Assembly: GCA_023659785.1 (NCBI GenBank) | Contig: JAGXOR010000067.1 | Coordinates: 1 to 7,206 of the forward strand | Reading direction: 5' to 3' | DNA: 7,206 nucleotides | Origin: Methanomicrobia archaeon LH_S13 | GTDB lineage: Archaea; Halobacteriota; Syntropharchaeia; Alkanophagales; Methanospirareceae | In this document: positions 6,103 to 7,206 of the stretch, one piece after another | Layout: each line of letters starts with the position of its first letter | Position numbering within the stretch: the first letter of the stretch is position 1 | Translations under genes and position numbers: made by a program | The notes under the pieces: model-generated | Told to the model about the DNA's origin: nothing | Databases searched by the model: none | What the model saw: only the letters and a program-made list of their open reading frames with translations

Positions 6103-6483
6103 ATGGGAGTAAAAGAAGGTTTTGGAAAGCTATTCGTGAAGAAGGAGGGAATAGAGGGGAACGAGGAGGATTATCTGGACTTGGGCATAGAGGAGTACGA
6201 GGAGGAGCTAAAGGATGAAGGTGTGAATATGTACATAAAGACTGCGGAATTGACTGGCTTATACGACATCCCAGAATTGAAAAAGGAAATATATGCGGGC
6301 AATATATTGATTCTGGACATATCACTGGCGAAGCAGGACAAAGTTCTGGTAGAAAAGGCAATAAAGGACTTGAAGATGGCGGCATTTGACGTAGGAGGGG
6401 ACATTGCTGGTATTAGTGATGAGCAGGTGATAGCGACACCAATGGGGATTAAGATAGAAAGGAAAAAATTGAGTGGCAAGTAG
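6103..6483 (+). CDS. sepF: Archaeal SepF-like cell division protein (DUF552)
   Basis: In archaea with FtsZ, SepF is the membrane anchor that links FtsZ filaments to the membrane at mid-cell. The 126-residue protein has a short amphipathic N-terminus (MGVKEGFGKLFV) suitable as a membrane-targeting helix. An acidic linker rich in Glu follows (about 15-40), then the compact SepF core from MYIKTAELTGLYDIPELKKE (43-62). The core runs through GNILILDIS (66-74), a helix VEKAIKDLKMAAFDVGGDIA (83-102), and the closing strand QVIATPMGIKIERK (108-121). This is the family's complete domain. Start and length agree with the family. It stands 17 bp upstream of the ZPR1 gene on the same strand and probably shares its transcript. 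ftsZ itself is not in the window. Confidence 0.9.
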   Translation: MGVKEGFGKLFVKKEGIEGNEEDYLDLGIEEYEEELKDEGVNMYIKTAELTGLYDIPELKKEIYAGNILILDISLAKQDKVLVEKAIKDLKMAAFDVGGDIAGISDEQVIATPMGIKIERKKLSGK

Positions 6484-6500
6484 CTTGACTGTGTAGCGCA

Positions 6501-7025
6501 TTGGTGTATGAGAAGTCGGAGAGGGATGTGAAAGAGAAATGCCCAGTTTGTGGGACAGAGAGTGAATTGCAGTTTTTGCCATACGAAATACCTCATTTTG
6601 GCGAAGCAATGATATTTACCGTTTTTTGTCCATCGTGTGGGTATCGCTCTACTGATGTGATGATATTATCAGGTGAGAAGAGGAGAAGATACGAGATGGA
6701 GGTTTCTTCAGTGCAGGATTTGAATGTACAGGTGATAAGGTCTTCCTTTGGAAGTATTGAGATACCAGAGTTGGGTGTGAGCGTGGAGCCGGGAAGAGGG
6801 GAATCTTTTATTTCTACGGTGGAAGGAATATTGAAGCGCGTGGAGGAAGTGTTGAAGATGCTGAGCAGGGATGTCGTGGGTGAAAAAAAGAAGCGCGCTG
6901 AGTATATTTTGAAGCAAATAAAGCAAATAAAGGCGGGTGAAATGTGCATGACGTTAATCATAGATGACCCCTCTGGTAACAGTGCGCTAATTTCTGACAA
7001 AGCTAAAATAAAAAATGGATGCTAA
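6501..7025 (+). CDS. ZPR1 zinc-finger domain protein
   Basis: The product has one ZPR1 module: a four-cysteine zinc finger CPVCG (Cys14, Cys17) and CPSCGYRSTDV (Cys43, Cys46) separated by the typical EIPHFGEAMIFTVF, followed by the beta-rich double-stranded domain. That domain has SSFGSIEIPELGVSVEPGRG, a helix TVEGILKRVEEVLKML, and ends CMTLIIDDPSGNSAL, with the DPSGNS signature of the family. Eukaryotic ZPR1 has two such modules and acts with elongation factor 1A; archaeal single-module proteins are poorly characterised. The frame opens at TTG 6501, but GTG at 6528 (preceded by GGAGAGGGAT) would give a more usual start, MKEKCPVCG, and 165 residues. The last 11 bases overlap the recQ start, suggesting translational coupling. 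Confidence 0.88.
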   Translation: MVYEKSERDVKEKCPVCGTESELQFLPYEIPHFGEAMIFTVFCPSCGYRSTDVMILSGEKRRRYEMEVSSVQDLNVQVIRSSFGSIEIPELGVSVEPGRGESFISTVEGILKRVEEVLKMLSRDVVGEKKKRAEYILKQIKQIKAGEMCMTLIIDDPSGNSALISDKAKIKNGC

Positions 7026-7119
7026 CACCCCAAAAGACCCCCTGGCAATATTAAACACCGTCTTCGATTATTCCTCTTTTCGCTCACGACAAGAAGAAAT
7101 AATTGACAATGTTTTAGGT
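7015..7119 (+). pseudogene. recQ: N-terminal fragment of a RecQ-type helicase, interrupted
   Basis: ATG at 7015 opens a frame whose first 35 codons read as the start of a RecQ-family DNA helicase: DPLAILNTVFDYSSFRSRQE (8-27), then EIIDNVLG. FDYSSFRSRQEEII matches the Q motif (usually FGY-x-x-FRPGQ-x-x-II), with the conserved Gln26. RecQ proteins continue within a few residues to the Walker A box MPTGGGKS, but here the next codons give KEQKEQGYEIRPFCFKPLRV, which has no helicase similarity. From 7137 the DNA is the inverted end repeat. The frame stays open to the window end, apparently by chance. The gene is therefore truncated by an insertion or by a junction in the assembly. It overlaps the ZPR1 gene by 11 bases, an arrangement typical of an operon. 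Confidence 0.75.
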
Positions 7120-7136
7120 AAAGAGCAAAAAGAACA

Positions 7137-7206
7137 AGGTTATGAGATTCGACCATTTTGTTTCAAACCTCTTCGTGTGATGCTATCAATTATGCATCGC
7201 ACTGGG
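7137..7206 (-). mobile_element. Right copy of inverted end repeat, probable insertion-element terminus in recQ
   Basis: Bases 7137-7190 match the reverse complement of 1-54 in 53 of 54 positions, and 7191-7206 are presumably more of the same element. In the minus direction one frame is open from the window edge, PVRCIIDSITRRGLKQNGRIS, and ends in TAA at 7142-7140, three bases before the repeat boundary. It is short, basic and ends at the element edge, as transposase C-termini often do, but I do not recognise a family. The element body lies to the right, outside the window. The 17 bases between the last RecQ-like codon (7119) and 7137 could be element, target duplication or divergent recQ. No matching target duplication can be checked, since the other side of the insertion is not present. 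Confidence 0.55.

Noticed and set aside
6171..6596. Minus-strand 141-codon ORF opposite sepF and ZPR1
   Set aside because: It covers the antisense of two well-supported genes and shows no domain of its own.
7120..7206. Continuation of the recQ frame as a real fusion protein (KEQKEQGYEIRPF and onward)
   Set aside because: The codons from 7137 on are the antisense of a repeat found at the other end of the window, so the open frame is more likely accidental.

Overview
The window looks like a piece of an archaeal chromosome, most likely euryarchaeal. The evidence is an archaeal/eukaryotic-type phosphopantetheine adenylyltransferase, an archaeal uL16 (L10e), a Sec11-like signal peptidase with a Ser/His/Asp layout, an archaeal SepF-like protein, a ZPR1 zinc-finger protein, and AT-rich TATA-like boxes upstream of genes. 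A methanogen or ANME relative is plausible, but I cannot prove the lineage from these genes. Apart from the two ends, the content is ordinary housekeeping DNA.

Layout: from an AT-rich divergent promoter region at about 3992-4047, genes run leftward on the minus strand and rightward on the plus strand. The leftward series is signal peptidase I, ribosomal protein uL16, an unannotated 39-residue helix-turn-helix-like small protein (2756-2875), a flavin-reductase-like flavoprotein, argininosuccinate synthase (argG), a 215-bp gap with a 7-bp tandem repeat and a probable promoter, phosphopantetheine adenylyltransferase (CoA synthesis), and a 39-codon ribbon-helix-helix-like remnant (131-250). The rightward series is a histone-deacetylase-family gene that has lost its whole catalytic centre by an apparently in-frame internal deletion, then purF (first step of purine synthesis, with Fe-S ligands), then a sepF-like cell-division gene, a ZPR1 gene, and the first 35 codons of a recQ-type helicase.

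The two window ends carry the same 54-bp sequence in inverted orientation (1-54 and 7137-7190, one mismatch). On the right it lies 17 bp past the point where RecQ similarity stops. Read outward-to-inward, both copies encode what could be the tail of a transposase-like protein. The simplest reading is that a multicopy insertion element flanks this block on both sides and has disrupted recQ. The coincidence of both repeats with the window ends also fits a metagenomic contig that stopped at repeats.

I did not find a convincing new multi-gene system. The items most worth attention are the inverted end repeats with the broken recQ, the catalytic-core-less HDAC relic, and the two tiny DNA-binding-like ORFs.
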